This document shows positions 26,505 to 35,967 of a stretch of 51,890 nucleotides of DNA, one piece after another; position 1 is the stretch's first letter, and each line of letters starts with the position of its first letter. The notes beneath the pieces were generated by a model. That model saw only the letters and a program-made list of their open reading frames with translations. It was not told the origin of the DNA and made no database searches. A program made the translations under genes and the position numbers. This stretch comes from Bacteroidales bacterium (GTDB taxonomy: Bacteria; Bacteroidota; Bacteroidia; Bacteroidales; FEN-979), in assembly GCA_030681475.1 (NCBI GenBank), contig JAUXWT010000097.1, positions 1 through 51,890 of the forward strand. Reading direction: 5' to 3'.

Positions 26505-26820
26505 AATATTTTCGTTTTAAACGTAATGCTTTTTCAATTTCGTTTTTCGGGATTTTATTGGTCTTTTTTGGGAAGCCATTCAGGAGAATTACCAAATTCC
26601 CTTTATCGAAGAAACAGAATATGCGATAAATGTCGCTGCCAACCTTAATTTTTATTTCGAAAAGCCCATCTGTCCCTTCAAGAAACTTGAAAAATCTCTC
26701 TGGAATCATCCGTAATGACTGGACAAGTCCAATAACCCAATCTATTTTGGCTTGAACTTCTGGCTTTTGAACATTATAAAAGTCCCAAAAATCATTTCCA
26801 TAAACATAAGTTGTCCGCAT
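26482..26820 (-). CDS. HigB/Gp49-like toxin of the RelE superfamily
   Basis: The 112-residue protein has the RelE-like pattern: an N-terminal helical region (EVQAKIDWVIGLVQSLRMIP), FFKFLEGTDGLFEIKIKVGSDIYRIFCFF with the conserved basic residues of the beta-sheet, LVILLNGFPKKTNKIP, and a C-terminal helix (EIEKALRLKRKYYEE). The family cleaves mRNA on the ribosome. It is first in a two-gene operon with the antitoxin. The reading frame is intact, so the pair is probably functional. Confidence 0.87.
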   Translation of the reverse strand: MRTTYVYGNDFWDFYNVQKPEVQAKIDWVIGLVQSLRMIPERFFKFLEGTDGLFEIKIKVGSDIYRIFCFFDKGNLVILLNGFPKKTNKIPKNEIEKALRLKRKYYEEQSSN

Positions 26821-26839
26821 GAATTTTTCAATTATAGAA

Positions 26840-26871
26840 CAAAGTTACCTATTTGGGTAACAAATACCAAA
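26840..26871 (-). promoter_or_regulatory. Promoter and operator of the toxin-antitoxin operon
   Basis: On the minus strand, TTTG (26868-26871), 20 bases, then TAACTTTG (26840-26847) matches the Bacteroidota promoter. An inverted repeat GTTACC-N6-GGTAAC (26844-26861) lies between the two boxes and overlaps the -7 box. This is the expected place for autorepression by the antitoxin. Confidence 0.7.
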
Positions 26872-26952
26872 TTTTATGCGAAATATTTTGAAACCTGTTT
26901 CTTTAGCATGAGGTATAACGGGGAAACAACCACATTAAATTTGCCTTAGAGG

Positions 26953-29601
26953 TCATTTTTTATGAAATCCTCTGATCTGTTCTTCAAGTACCCTGATCCG
27001 GGCTGCTGCTTCATCGCGTTTTTTAAGTTCAGTGCCTACCACCGCCGCAGGAGCATTCTTCGTAAAACTTTCATTATCCAGCTTTTGCATAACCTTTGAT
27101 AAAAAACCGGTAGTGTACTCCAACTCTTCCTGCAACTTTTTCAACTCCTCCGCTTCATCTATTTTGCCGGTTAACGGAATAAAGAATTCAGTAGAACCAA
27201 CAACGAAAGAGATGGCGCCCTCAACCTTTTTGTCAACATAACCAAGTTCGCTGATGTTGCAAAGTTTTGCCACGAGGCTGTCGAATGTTGTATCCGGAGA
27301 TTCGCTGTTGTTTTTCCGGATGAACAACCCGATGGCCTCCTTTTGAGGAATATTCTTCTCCTTTCGTGCATTCCTGACAGCCATGATCACATCTTCGGCG
27401 AATTCAAATTTATCGATCAGGCTTTGATCATGGCGTTCAGCTTCCGGCTGAAGGCTCAACATGATCGATTCCCCGTCTTTCCGTTCAGCCAGGTTGTGCC
27501 AGATCTCTTCGGTGATAAAGGGCATGAACGGATGCAGCGCCTTCAGGAGTTTTTCAAAGTATGCCGTAACCGATATATAGGTCTGGCGGTCGATGGGTTG
27601 CTGGTACGCCGGCTTGACCATCTCTAGAAACCAGGCACAGAAATCGTCCCATACCAGCTTATAGGTGGCCATCAACGCCTCCGACAACCTGTAATCGTCG
27701 TATAATGTGTTGATATTCTGTAATGCAGCGTTGAATGCCGAATTGAACCATTCCACGGAAATCTTGTTTATATCCGATTGTGGTATGGAGTCATCTATCG
27801 GCCACCCTTTCACAAGCCGCAAAGCATTCCATAATTTATTAGTGAAATTCCGGCCCTGTTCGATGAGGGCATCGTCGTAAAGCAGGTCATTCCCGGCCGG
27901 AGAGCAGAGCAACATGCCGACCCGCACTGCATCGGCGCCGTTCTTGCTGATGAGGCCGAGCGGTTCGGGCGAATTGCCCAGCGATTTTGACATTTTGCGC
28001 CCCAGCTTGTCGCGCACGATACCGGTAAAGTACACATTCTTAAACGGGATCTCCCTTCGATATTCCCAGCCCGCCATGATCATCCTGGCAACCCAGAAGA
28101 AGATGATTTCGGGGGCAGTGATCAGGTCGTTTGTCGGATAATAATATTTTATATCAGGATTATCAGGATTCCGGATCCCATCAAAAACCGAGATCGGCCA
28201 GAGCCAGCTCGAAAACCAGGTATCCAGCACATCTTCATCCTGCCTCAGATCGTCCAGCCCAATTTTGCCGTTTGCCATTTGCACCTTGCTATTTGCAATC
28301 TCAACCGCTTCTTCCTTTGATCTGGCGACAATAAATTCGCCGTTTGGAAGATAGTAGGCCGGGATACGTTGTCCCCACCAGAGCTGGCGGGAGATACACC
28401 AATCGGTCACGTTTGCCATCCAGTGGCGGTACATATTCTTATACTTGGCCGGATGAAAAAGAATGGTGTCGTCCTCAACCAGGTCCAGCGCCGGTTTCGA
28501 CAACTCTTTCATTTTCATGAACCATTGCACCGATATGCGGGGTTCGATCACCTCGTCGGTGCGTTCGGAGTACCCTACTTTGTTGGTGTAGGCTTCGATT
28601 TTAACAATATGGCCGTTATTTTCAAGTTCCCCGGTGATTTTTCTCCGCACGACAAACCGGTCTTCACCTACAAATAACTGCGCCGCCTCGCTCATCGTAC
28701 CGTTTGGATTGAAGGTATCAATAACTTCGAGCTTGTATTTCAGTCCAAGGTTGTAGTCGTTGATGTCATGAGCCGGTGTCACTTTAAGTGCGCCCGTACC
28801 AAATTCCCGGTCCACATATTCGTCAAAGATCATGGGAATCGACCTGTTGATCAATGGAACAAGGATCCGTTTACCCTTGAGGTGTCGGTAACGCTCATCC
28901 TCCGGGTGCACACATATCGCGGTATCGCCGAGTATGGTTTCTGGGCGTGTGGTGGCAATGGCGACCCAATCATCGGCTGTGCCTTCCACCCGGTACCGCA
29001 CATAATAGAGCTTCGAATTGATCTCTTTGTAGTTGACCTCTTCATCAGACACCGCCGTGAGCGCTTTCGGATCCCAGTTGACCATCCTGATGCCGCGGTA
29101 AATGAGCCCCTTGTTATAAAGGTCGATGAACACGTCAATCACTGAATCGTACAGCGCTTCATCCATGGTGAAACGGGTACGTTCCCAGTCGCAGGAGGCG
29201 CCAAGTTTTTTCAACTGATCCAGGATGATGCCGCCATGCTTTGTCTTCCATTCCCAGGCATGTTCGAGAAACTGTTCACGGGTCAGGTTGGCTTTTTCGA
29301 TGCCCTGTTCCCTGAGTTTTGCAACAACCTTGGCTTCCGTGGCTATCGAGGCATGGTCTGTTCCCGGAACCCAGCAGGAATTCTTACCCAGCATCCTTGC
29401 CCGGCGGACCATGATGTCCTGGATGGTATTGTTCAGCATATGCCCCATGTGCAGCACACCCGTCACATTCGGCGGCGGGATCACGATGCAATAAGGTTCG
29501 CGCTCATCGGGAACGGAGTGGAAAAAACCATTTTCCATCCAGTATTTATACCATTTATCTTCAACCCCGGATGGGTCGTATTTGGAAGCGATTTCCATCA
29601 T
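26953..29601 (-). CDS. valS: Valine--tRNA ligase
   Basis: This 882-residue class I synthetase carries the HIGH-type motif HMGHM in [14 protein letters not shown] near residue 50 and the KMSKS motif in [14 protein letters not shown]. The CP1 editing domain ([20 protein letters not shown]) and the C-terminal coiled-coil arm ([19 protein letters not shown] region) are present. It charges tRNA-Val in the cytoplasm. Either of the two adjacent Met codons may be the start. It is downstream of the DUF58 gene on the same strand (47-base gap) and has its own promoter box. Confidence 0.98.
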   Translation of the reverse strand: MMEIASKYDPSGVEDKWYKYWMENGFFHSVPDEREPYCIVIPPPNVTGVLHMGHMLNNTIQDIMVRRARMLGKNSCWVPGTDHASIATEAKVVAKLREQGIEKANLTREQFLEHAWEWKTKHGGIILDQLKKLGASCDWERTRFTMDEALYDSVIDVFIDLYNKGLIYRGIRMVNWDPKALTAVSDEEVNYKEINSKLYYVRYRVEGTADDWVAIATTRPETILGDTAICVHPEDERYRHLKGKRILVPLINRSIPMIFDEYVDREFGTGALKVTPAHDINDYNLGLKYKLEVIDTFNPNGTMSEAAQLFVGEDRFVVRRKITGELENNGHIVKIEAYTNKVGYSERTDEVIEPRISVQWFMKMKELSKPALDLVEDDTILFHPAKYKNMYRHWMANVTDWCISRQLWWGQRIPAYYLPNGEFIVARSKEEAVEIANSKVQMANGKIGLDDLRQDEDVLDTWFSSWLWPISVFDGIRNPDNPDIKYYYPTNDLITAPEIIFFWVARMIMAGWEYRREIPFKNVYFTGIVRDKLGRKMSKSLGNSPEPLGLISKNGADAVRVGMLLCSPAGNDLLYDDALIEQGRNFTNKLWNALRLVKGWPIDDSIPQSDINKISVEWFNSAFNAALQNINTLYDDYRLSEALMATYKLVWDDFCAWFLEMVKPAYQQPIDRQTYISVTAYFEKLLKALHPFMPFITEEIWHNLAERKDGESIMLSLQPEAERHDQSLIDKFEFAEDVIMAVRNARKEKNIPQKEAIGLFIRKNNSESPDTTFDSLVAKLCNISELGYVDKKVEGAISFVVGSTEFFIPLTGKIDEAEELKKLQEELEYTTGFLSKVMQKLDNESFTKNAPAAVVGTELKKRDEAAARIRVLEEQIRGFHKK

Positions 29602-29623
29602 TTTTGCAACTTTATCAAAGCCG

Positions 29624-29631
29624 CAAAATTA
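29624..29631 (-). promoter_or_regulatory. -7 box of a putative valS promoter
   Basis: TAATTTTG on the minus strand, 22 bases before the valS start. No clear -33 element is visible. Confidence 0.45.
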
Positions 29632-29648
29632 GTAAAATTAAGGGAAGG

Positions 29649-30587
29649 TTAAAATAACTTACTGCGCTTAACGAGGTACGGGAGCAGTACCTGTTCAAAC
29701 CCGGCGTTGATATCGGCCTCAACCAGGTCGATGTGGTATTGTCCGCACTTGAGTTTCAGTTCATTTTTAAATCTTCGCAGCGATTCCACGTATTTCTCTC
29801 GGAGTGTTGACGGATGAACCCGTAACTGTTCCCCGGTTTCAATGTCGATGAATTTATAGGGCCGGTTATCAAACTCAAAGTCAATTTCCTTGCTCTTGTC
29901 AACGACGTGAAACACGATAACCTCATGTTTGTTGTGTTTCAAATGCTGTAAGGCTGAAAACAACTCTTCCGGTTGTGCGGATCTGTCAAACATATCGCTG
30001 AAAATGATCACCAGTGAACGCTTGTGAATCCTTTCAGCCAGTTCATGAATAGTGCGGGCCACGTTGGTGCCTCTTTGATCTTCCGGAGTACCCGGGATCA
30101 GGAGTTTTTCCAATTCGGCAAAAAGATACCGGTGATGAACTGGGTTTGATTTCGTTTGGGTATGCAATTCCACCGTGTCGGAAAAAACGCTGATCCCGGC
30201 TGCATCCCGCTGTTTCCTGAAAAGGTAAATCAGGGCTGCGGCAACATATACCGCGAAGGTAATCTTATTTGGATGGTCGATGTCAGGTTTGGTCAACACC
30301 GGGTAATACATGGATGATGAGTTATCGATAAACACCTGGCATCGCAGATTCGTCTCCTCCTCATAACGCTTGGTGTACAGGCGGTCAGTGCGTCCGTAAA
30401 GCTTCCAATCTACCGAACGGATCGATTCGCCGGGATTATATAACCGGTGTTCTGCAAACTCAACACTAAAGCCATGAAAGGGACTTTTATGCAACCCGGT
30501 GATAAACCCCTCGACGACCTGACGGGCGAGAAATTCCAGGGAAGAAAACTGTTCAAGACGACTCTGCTCGATCGGGGTGTTAACCAT
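29649..30587 (-). CDS. DUF58 domain protein (vWA-like, MoxR/Bat-associated family)
   Basis: This 312-residue protein has the DUF58 signature YNPGESIRSVDWK (residues 50-62) followed by a von Willebrand A-like fold with a MIDAS motif D88-N-S-S-S (FIDNSSSMY). LVIIFSDMFDRS further on is the second metal-adjacent strand. Family members usually lie beside a MoxR-type AAA ATPase and BatA/BatB proteins; here the ATPase is not in the window and the BatA-like gene is 12 kb away. The start codon ATG (30585-30587) lies inside an 8-bp tandem repeat that fills the gap to the upstream trxA gene. Confidence 0.9.
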   Translation of the reverse strand: MVNTPIEQSRLEQFSSLEFLARQVVEGFITGLHKSPFHGFSVEFAEHRLYNPGESIRSVDWKLYGRTDRLYTKRYEEETNLRCQVFIDNSSSMYYPVLTKPDIDHPNKITFAVYVAAALIYLFRKQRDAAGISVFSDTVELHTQTKSNPVHHRYLFAELEKLLIPGTPEDQRGTNVARTIHELAERIHKRSLVIIFSDMFDRSAQPEELFSALQHLKHNKHEVIVFHVVDKSKEIDFEFDNRPYKFIDIETGEQLRVHPSTLREKYVESLRRFKNELKLKCGQYHIDLVEADINAGFEQVLLPYLVKRSKLF

Positions 30588-30621
30588 TTCGCTATTTCAC
30601 CATTTCGCTATTTCGCCATTT
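30584..30621 (-). repeat. 8-bp tandem array between trxA and the DUF58 gene
   Basis: On the minus strand there are five units of the form AAATRGYG (AAATGGCG, AAATAGCG, AAATGGTG, AAATAGCG, AAATGGtt). The array starts one base after the trxA stop codon (30623-30625), and its last unit contains the ATG of the DUF58 gene. Confidence 0.85.
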
Positions 30622-30622
30622 T

Positions 30623-30940
30623 TTATATATACTTCTCAATCATCGCCTTGTATGCCGATTTAGGAACTGCACCTACTTGTTTGTCAACAACCTGGCCTCC
30701 TTTAATGAAAAGTACCGTGGGTATATTCCTGACCTTGTACAGGGCCGTGGTGGCTGGATTTTCATCCACGTTAAGTTCTCCGGCAACGATCCTGCCCTCA
30801 TATTCAGCAGCCAGTTCGTGGATAATAGGCGATACCATCCGGCAGGGGCCACACCATTCAGCCGACAGGTCGACTACAGCCAGTTTTTCGCTTTTTACGA
30901 TTTTTTCTTCGAAATTAGAATCGGTTAATGTCTCGAACAT
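30623..30940 (-). CDS. trxA: Thioredoxin
   Basis: This 105-residue cytoplasmic thioredoxin has the active site W29-C-G-P-C33 and the conserved cis-proline P74 (RNIPTVLFIK). The length and the FETLTDSNFEEKI start are normal for the family. It reduces protein disulfides using thioredoxin reductase, which is not in this window. It lies downstream of dnaE on the same strand with its own promoter box, and upstream of the DUF58 gene with a 35-base gap made mostly of repeats. Confidence 0.96.
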   Translation of the reverse strand: MFETLTDSNFEEKIVKSEKLAVVDLSAEWCGPCRMVSPIIHELAAEYEGRIVAGELNVDENPATTALYKVRNIPTVLFIKGGQVVDKQVGAVPKSAYKAMIEKYI

Positions 30941-30976
30941 GTGAAATTATTTTAAAGGGTGCATAAGTTCAGGTTG

Positions 30977-30984
30977 CAAATTTA
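30977..30984 (-). promoter_or_regulatory. -7 box of a putative trxA promoter
   Basis: TAAATTTG on the minus strand matches TAnnTTTG, 36 bases before the trxA start. A good -33 element is not evident. Confidence 0.5.
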
Positions 30985-31015
30985 GGAAATTCCTTACAAC
31001 TTGGTTTAGTTTTGT

Positions 31016-31087
31016 GGTAACAAGGTAACAAGGTAACAAGGTAACAAGGTAACAAGGTAACAGGGTGACAGGGTGACAGGGTGACTA
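31016..31087. repeat. 8-bp tandem array at the dnaE stop codon
   Basis: Nine units read on the + strand: five GGTAACAA, one GGTAACAG, two GGTGACAG and a last GGTGACTA that contains the complement of the dnaE stop codon (31085-31087). The array has no open frame of its own. Confidence 0.9.
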
Positions 31088-34000
31088 TCCTGTATCGCCA
31101 ATCACCCTGAATTGAATTTCAGGCAATTCGGTTAAAGTCCGGATCATCTCCCGGGCGTTGATCCTGTATTTCCTGGAAGGCAGGTCGATGGTGATGTTTT
31201 CTTCAGGATCATGAACCCTGATCCGCATATGGCATATGCCTTTGTGCTGTTTGGTTGCCTCATGCAATTTATGAATTGTATCGACCGTAAGCTCATCGAG
31301 CAGCACGGTGAGTGAAAGCGTTTTTGAAAATTTTTCCATGACATCCGGCAGCAGAACAACCTGATTTATCCGGATGGTCATTTGATCCGGGTTGTCAAAC
31401 CTTGGTTCGATGCGTGCTTTGAGGAACACATACTGACCCTCTTCCAGCATATGCTTCCATTTGAGATATTCTTCAGAAAACATGGTGAGAGATATGAAGT
31501 TGAAATAATCTTCAACAACAAATGACCCATAAGGTTTTCCGGTTTTTCCAATCCTGTGGTTCGCCTCGATCACAATCCCGGCAAAGGTGACATCCTTGCC
31601 CTTTAATGGTTTCAGATCCTGTTTCAGGTCTTCGATGGTTTTGCTGCAGAAATTTTCCATCTCAAGATAGTAATCGTCAAGCGGATGGCCGCTCATATAG
31701 AATCCGGTGACCTCCTTTTCAAATTTCAATTGTTCCAGTTTTGACCATGGCCTGCAGTCCGGTAATGTAACTTCCTCGAAATGAATTTCTTCCTCCTCCC
31801 CAAACAACGATTGCTGGATGGAGTCCTTTCTGGCGTGATAATCGGTTGCATGCCGGATGATCTTTTCCAGGAAGATAAGGTCATCACTGTTTTCCTGGAA
31901 AAAATATTGGGCACGGTGGGTATTTTCAAAACAATCAAAGGCCCCGGCCTTCGCCAGTGATTCCATGCATCTTTTATTGACCATGTGAGAATTGATCCGG
32001 CGGGTCATGTCAAAAATACTCGAATAGGGTCCATTCGCAATACGCTCTGCCACAATACTTTTCACAGCAGCTTCCCCCACGTTCTTAATTCCTGCCATGC
32101 CAAACCGGATCTCTCCTTTTTTATTTGCCACAAAGGCGGTGGAACTTTCATTCACGTCGGGCCCCAATACAGGAATACGCATGCGTTTACATTCATCGAG
32201 GAAGAGGGTGATCTCCTTCAGATCGGTCAGATTTCTGCTGAGCACCGCGGCCATAAACTCAGCCGGATAGTGCGCTTTGAGCCAGGCCATGCGGTATGCG
32301 ACGTAAGCATAACATGCCGAGTGTGATTTATTGAAGGCATAGTTGGCAAAGGCCTCCCAATCCTTCCAGATTTTGGTCGCCACGGTGAGATCGTGCCCAT
32401 TCTGCTTGCACCCGTCGAAAAATAATGGCTTCAGCTCCTCCATCATGGCCTCGATCTTTTTCCCCATGGCTTTACGGAGAGAATCGGCCTGTCCTTTGGT
32501 GAATCCTGCCAATTCCTGCGACAACAGCATCACCTGTTCCTGATAAACCGTAACACCATAAGTCTCCCTGAGGTACTTTTCCATCACAGGGATATCATAA
32601 GAGATCTTTTCCTTCCCGTGTTTTCGAGCAATAAAACTCGGAATATAGTCCATGGGGCCAGGCCTGTAGAGGGCGTTCATGGCAATCAGGTCCTCAATTT
32701 TATTGGGCTTCAGATCGCGCAGGTATTTTTTCATTCCATCCGATTCGAACTGGAAGATGCCCGTCGTTTTGCCGCGACTGAACAGTTCATAGGTGCTGGC
32801 ATCATCAAAAGGCAGGTTTTCGGAATCAATTTCTATGCCTTTTGAATCGTGGATATTTTGCACGGCATCCTTAATAATGGCCAATGTTTTCAATCCCAGG
32901 AAATCCATCTTGAGCATGCCTACCCTTTCGATATATGCTCCGTCAAATTGGGTAACAAGCAACGCTGAATCCTTTGAGGTGGTGACCGGAATATTATCCA
33001 TGAGGTTGTCGCGGCTGATGATGATCCCGCATGCATGGACACCTGTCTGCCGGATCGACCCTTCTAGACTTTCAGCAAACCGGAGTGTTTCTGCGATCAG
33101 TGCATTGGACGAAGATCGTGCCGCCTTTAATTCCGGAACCTCTTCAAAAGCCTCTTTAAGGGTAATTCCCGGCCGGTTCGGAATCATTTTTGTAAGCCGG
33201 TTCACCTCATCCAGCGCCAGACGGTGAACACGGCCAACATCGCGTATGGCTCCCTTGGCAGCCATCGTTCCGAAGGTGATCACCTGGGCGACTTTGTCTT
33301 GCCCGTATTTGTCAATGACCCACTTCAGGACCCGTTCGCGGCCATCTTCATCAAAGTCGATGTCAATATCCGGCATTGAAACACGGTCGGGGTTCAGAAA
33401 ACGTTCAAACAGCAGGTCGAATCTCAAAGGATCTACGTCGGTGATCCGGATGCAATAAGCCACCACAGAACCTGCTGCAGACCCGCGGCCGGGTCCAACC
33501 GACACCCCCATTTCGCGGGCGGCATTCAAAATGTCCTGAACGATAAGGAAATAACCCGGATATCCCATCTTCTTGACGATTGCCAATTCAAATTCTATCC
33601 GTTCATTGATTTCCGGGGTAATCTTGGCATACCGCTTCCCGGCGCCTTCGAGGGTGATATGTTTCAAATATTCATCCGGGTCTGAGAATCCTTCCGGGAG
33701 GGTGAAATCGGGCATGATCGGCTTCCGGTTCAGGTCGAAAAACTCAACCTTGTCGAACACCTCTATCGTATTCTCCAGGGCTTCAGGAATATCTGCAAAG
33801 AGTTTGTTCATCTCCTCTTTCGATTTGAACCACTCCTGACCGGTGTAGCGCATACGGCCGACATCATCCATGAACTTACCTGTGTTCACACACAGCAACC
33901 TGTCATGAACCTCCGCATCGATCTCGTTCAGAAAATGTACATCATTGGTCGCCAACAACTTTATCCCATGTTTCCGCGCCAGCCTCACAAGTTCTTCCCC

Positions 34001-34588
34001 CACGACCATCTGACGTTTGTAAACCTCCCCGTCGCGGGTTGGATCCGTTGCAGGATGGCGCATGAGTTCAAGATAGAAATCGTCGCCAAACAACTCCTTA
34101 AATTCAAGGATAACCTCTTCGGCTTTGGCCACATTTCCCGCGTAGATCGCCCGCGGGATCTCTCCGGCAAGGCATGCCGAGGAGGCGATCAGCCCTTCGT
34201 GATGTTGTTTTAACAGTTCCTTGTCGATCCGTGGTTTATAGTAATGGCCCTGTGTCCATGAAAGGGAGATCAGTTTGATCAGATTTTTGTATCCGGTCTG
34301 ATTTTTAACCAATAAAATCAGGTGGTCGCCTTTGCGGTCGGTCAGGTCGGTTTTTTCGAAACGGCTTCGACGCGACACATAGGTTTCACATCCGAAAATC
34401 GGTTTAAAATCTTTCTGACCGGCAGCCATTTCAGCAAACTCCTTGATCCCGTACAAATTACCATGGTCGGTCATCGCAACACCCTTCATGCCCAGGGCAA
34501 CCGCCTTATCAACCATCTCTTTGATGTTACAGGCGCCGTCGAGTATTGAATATTGTGTATGTAGGTGTAAATGAATAAAATCTACCAT
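31085..34588 (-). CDS. dnaE: DNA polymerase III subunit alpha
   Basis: The protein has 1,167 residues, the normal DnaE length. The N-terminal PHP domain starts FIHLHLHTQYSILDG. The polymerase core carries GPGRGSAAGSVVAYC and the catalytic aspartates D407 and D409 in MPDIDIDF, with the third in KMDFLGLKTL. The tandem helix-hairpin-helix and OB-fold regions follow (GKDVTFAGIVIEANHRIGKT). It is the replicative polymerase catalytic subunit. The start MVDFIHLHLHT is the family norm. The 578-base region upstream (34589-35166) carries no gene but holds two repeat elements and the rpsP promoter. Confidence 0.98.
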   Translation of the reverse strand: MVDFIHLHLHTQYSILDGACNIKEMVDKAVALGMKGVAMTDHGNLYGIKEFAEMAAGQKDFKPIFGCETYVSRRSRFEKTDLTDRKGDHLILLVKNQTGYKNLIKLISLSWTQGHYYKPRIDKELLKQHHEGLIASSACLAGEIPRAIYAGNVAKAEEVILEFKELFGDDFYLELMRHPATDPTRDGEVYKRQMVVGEELVRLARKHGIKLLATNDVHFLNEIDAEVHDRLLCVNTGKFMDDVGRMRYTGQEWFKSKEEMNKLFADIPEALENTIEVFDKVEFFDLNRKPIMPDFTLPEGFSDPDEYLKHITLEGAGKRYAKITPEINERIEFELAIVKKMGYPGYFLIVQDILNAAREMGVSVGPGRGSAAGSVVAYCIRITDVDPLRFDLLFERFLNPDRVSMPDIDIDFDEDGRERVLKWVIDKYGQDKVAQVITFGTMAAKGAIRDVGRVHRLALDEVNRLTKMIPNRPGITLKEAFEEVPELKAARSSSNALIAETLRFAESLEGSIRQTGVHACGIIISRDNLMDNIPVTTSKDSALLVTQFDGAYIERVGMLKMDFLGLKTLAIIKDAVQNIHDSKGIEIDSENLPFDDASTYELFSRGKTTGIFQFESDGMKKYLRDLKPNKIEDLIAMNALYRPGPMDYIPSFIARKHGKEKISYDIPVMEKYLRETYGVTVYQEQVMLLSQELAGFTKGQADSLRKAMGKKIEAMMEELKPLFFDGCKQNGHDLTVATKIWKDWEAFANYAFNKSHSACYAYVAYRMAWLKAHYPAEFMAAVLSRNLTDLKEITLFLDECKRMRIPVLGPDVNESSTAFVANKKGEIRFGMAGIKNVGEAAVKSIVAERIANGPYSSIFDMTRRINSHMVNKRCMESLAKAGAFDCFENTHRAQYFFQENSDDLIFLEKIIRHATDYHARKDSIQQSLFGEEEEIHFEEVTLPDCRPWSKLEQLKFEKEVTGFYMSGHPLDDYYLEMENFCSKTIEDLKQDLKPLKGKDVTFAGIVIEANHRIGKTGKPYGSFVVEDYFNFISLTMFSEEYLKWKHMLEEGQYVFLKARIEPRFDNPDQMTIRINQVVLLPDVMEKFSKTLSLTVLLDELTVDTIHKLHEATKQHKGICHMRIRVHDPEENITIDLPSRKYRINAREMIRTLTELPEIQFRVIGDTG

Positions 34589-34692
34589 GATATAGGGAAA
34601 ATAAATCGAAATGAACGGGTTTGTAAAATTATTTTAAAAATCTTAACCGGCCGGGTGTTGTTGATAACTTGCGACAGGTTTTTGGGGTAGGT

Positions 34693-34764
34693 GGACAAGG
34701 GGACAAGGGGACAAGGGGACAGGGGGACAAGGGGACAGGGGGACAGGGGGACAGGGGGACAATA
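34693..34764. repeat. 8-bp tandem array upstream of dnaE
   Basis: Nine units on the + strand, GGACAAGG or GGACAGGG, ending GGACAATA. The unit family resembles the array at the dnaE stop codon and, in reverse complement (GGACAGGC), the array at the right end of the window. Confidence 0.9.
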
Positions 34765-34829
34765 GGGTTTCAGGCCGAAGGTTGATAAATGGCGTAAATC
34801 GTATCATCGTCATTTCAATCGTAAATCTT

Positions 34830-35038
34830 GAATCCACTCCGAAAAGTTATTGTGACCAGTATTATCACAAATCTACCCACCCCCAGCCCCTCCCTGCTCG
34901 CAGGGAGGGGAGCCCTTTTGCTAAAGCAAAATCCTGTATATCACATCATTAGGTTAAGTAGCAGCACGCCCCTCCCTTTTCAAGGGAGGGGTTGGGGGTG
35001 GGTAGATTCGCAATGAAACCACTTTTCGGAGTGGATTC
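34830..35038. repeat. 209-bp inverted-repeat element (MITE-like)
   Basis: Perfect 18-bp terminal inverted repeats, GAATCCACTCCGAAAAGT (34830-34847) and its complement (35021-35038), enclose a second inverted pair, ATCTACCCACCCCCA (34871-34885) and its complement (34993-35007). Inside each arm is its own hairpin: CCCCTCCCTG-CTCG-CAGGGAGGGG (34887-34910) and CCCCTCCCTT-TTC-AAGGGAGGGG (34969-34991). There is no coding capacity. A related half copy lies at 51036-51070. Confidence 0.85.
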
Positions 35039-35084
35039 ACTCTTAAATCGTCAACTCGAAAATCTGACAAGTCTTTAAATTTTA

Positions 35085-35115
35085 TTGGATATTTCAAAAA
35101 AAATGCCGAATTTTG
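35085..35115 (+). promoter_or_regulatory. Putative rpsP operon promoter
   Basis: TTG (35085-35087), 20 bases, then GAATTTTG (35108-35115), one mismatch from TAnnTTTG. The spacing fits the Bacteroidota pattern. It lies 51 bases before the rpsP ATG. Confidence 0.45.
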
Positions 35116-35166
35116 CACCCCTTTTAATAAACTAATCAATATTTCATTCAATCAATCATTTAACCA

Positions 35167-35925
35167 ATGCCAACAAAAATCAGATTACAGAGAAGAGGTA
35201 AGAAGGGACAACCCTTTTACCACATTGTTATTGCGGATGGTCGTGCACCACGTGACGGAAAGTTCATAGAACAAATTGGCATCTATAACCCAATCACAAA
35301 ACCCGCTGAAATTGAGATCGATTTCGACAAAGCCATCAACTGGCTGAAGAATGGCGCTCAACCCACCGATACGGTGAAATCCATCCTGACCTACAAAGGT
35401 GTCATGTACAAAAACCACCTGCTGAAAGGCGTTGCCAAAGGCGCCATGACCGTTGAACAGGCAGATGCCAAATTCCAGGCCTGGCTTGAAGAAAAAAGTC
35501 TTAAAATCTCAAGCAAGAAAAATGAACAGGAGTTGAGCATCAAGGATGCAAATAAACAACGCCATGCAGATGAAATAAAGGTGAATGAGGCAAAGGCTGC
35601 GGCCATTGCAAAGAAATTGAACAAAGCCCGTATGGATGAAGTGGCACAGGCTACCGAAGCCAGGGAGGCTGCTGCTGCAGCACATGCGGCAAAAGTCGCT
35701 GAAACTGCCGAAGCTGAAGCAACGGTTGAAGTAACCGAAACCCCTGACGCTGAAGTATCCGAAGCCCCTGTTGCCGAGGTTCCTGAAGCGGCTGTTGCCG
35801 AGGTTCCCGAAGCGGCTGTTGCTGAGGTTCCTGAAGCGCCCGTTGCTGAGGTTCCTGAAGCGCCCGTTGCCGAATCGACCCCGGAAGTCGCCGACGAAGC
35901 GCCTGAAACCACCCCTGAGGCATAG
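35167..35925 (+). CDS. rpsP: 30S ribosomal protein S16 with long repetitive C-terminal tail
   Basis: Residues 1-80 are a canonical S16 ([39 protein letters not shown]). The protein continues to 252 residues: a conserved helical extension (about 81-165, Lys/Ala/Glu-rich) and then an Ala/Glu/Pro/Val tail made of EVPEAxVA repeats. S16 is about 80-90 residues in most bacteria, and Bacteroidota versions usually carry an extension; this tail is long. The core binds 16S rRNA during 30S assembly. The tail is probably disordered and its role is unknown. The gene is first in an operon with rimM and trmN6. Confidence 0.95.
   Translation: MPTKIRLQRRGKKGQPFYHIVIADGRAPRDGKFIEQIGIYNPITKPAEIEIDFDKAINWLKNGAQPTDTVKSILTYKGVMYKNHLLKGVAKGAMTVEQADAKFQAWLEEKSLKISSKKNEQELSIKDANKQRHADEIKVNEAKAAAIAKKLNKARMDEVAQATEAREAAAAAHAAKVAETAEAEATVEVTETPDAEVSEAPVAEVPEAAVAEVPEAAVAEVPEAPVAEVPEAPVAESTPEVADEAPETTPEA
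35770..35865 (+). repeat. 24-bp in-frame coding repeat in rpsP
   Basis: Four consecutive 24-base units (GTTGCYGAGGTTCCYGAAGC plus four bases) encode VAEVPEAx. Because the unit is a multiple of three, gain or loss of copies changes tail length without shifting the frame. Confidence 0.85.
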
Positions 35926-35967
35926 AACACCTGAACATAGCAGGGCAAAATCCAAAATCTGCCTCCT

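Noticed and set aside
31016-31087. Direct-repeat array considered as a CRISPR-like array
   Set aside because: Units are 8 bp with no spacers, and there are no cas genes.
34828-35151. Small frames crossing the inverted-repeat element on both strands
   Set aside because: Composition is set by the hairpins; translations are Pro/Ser/Leu-rich and mirror each other.
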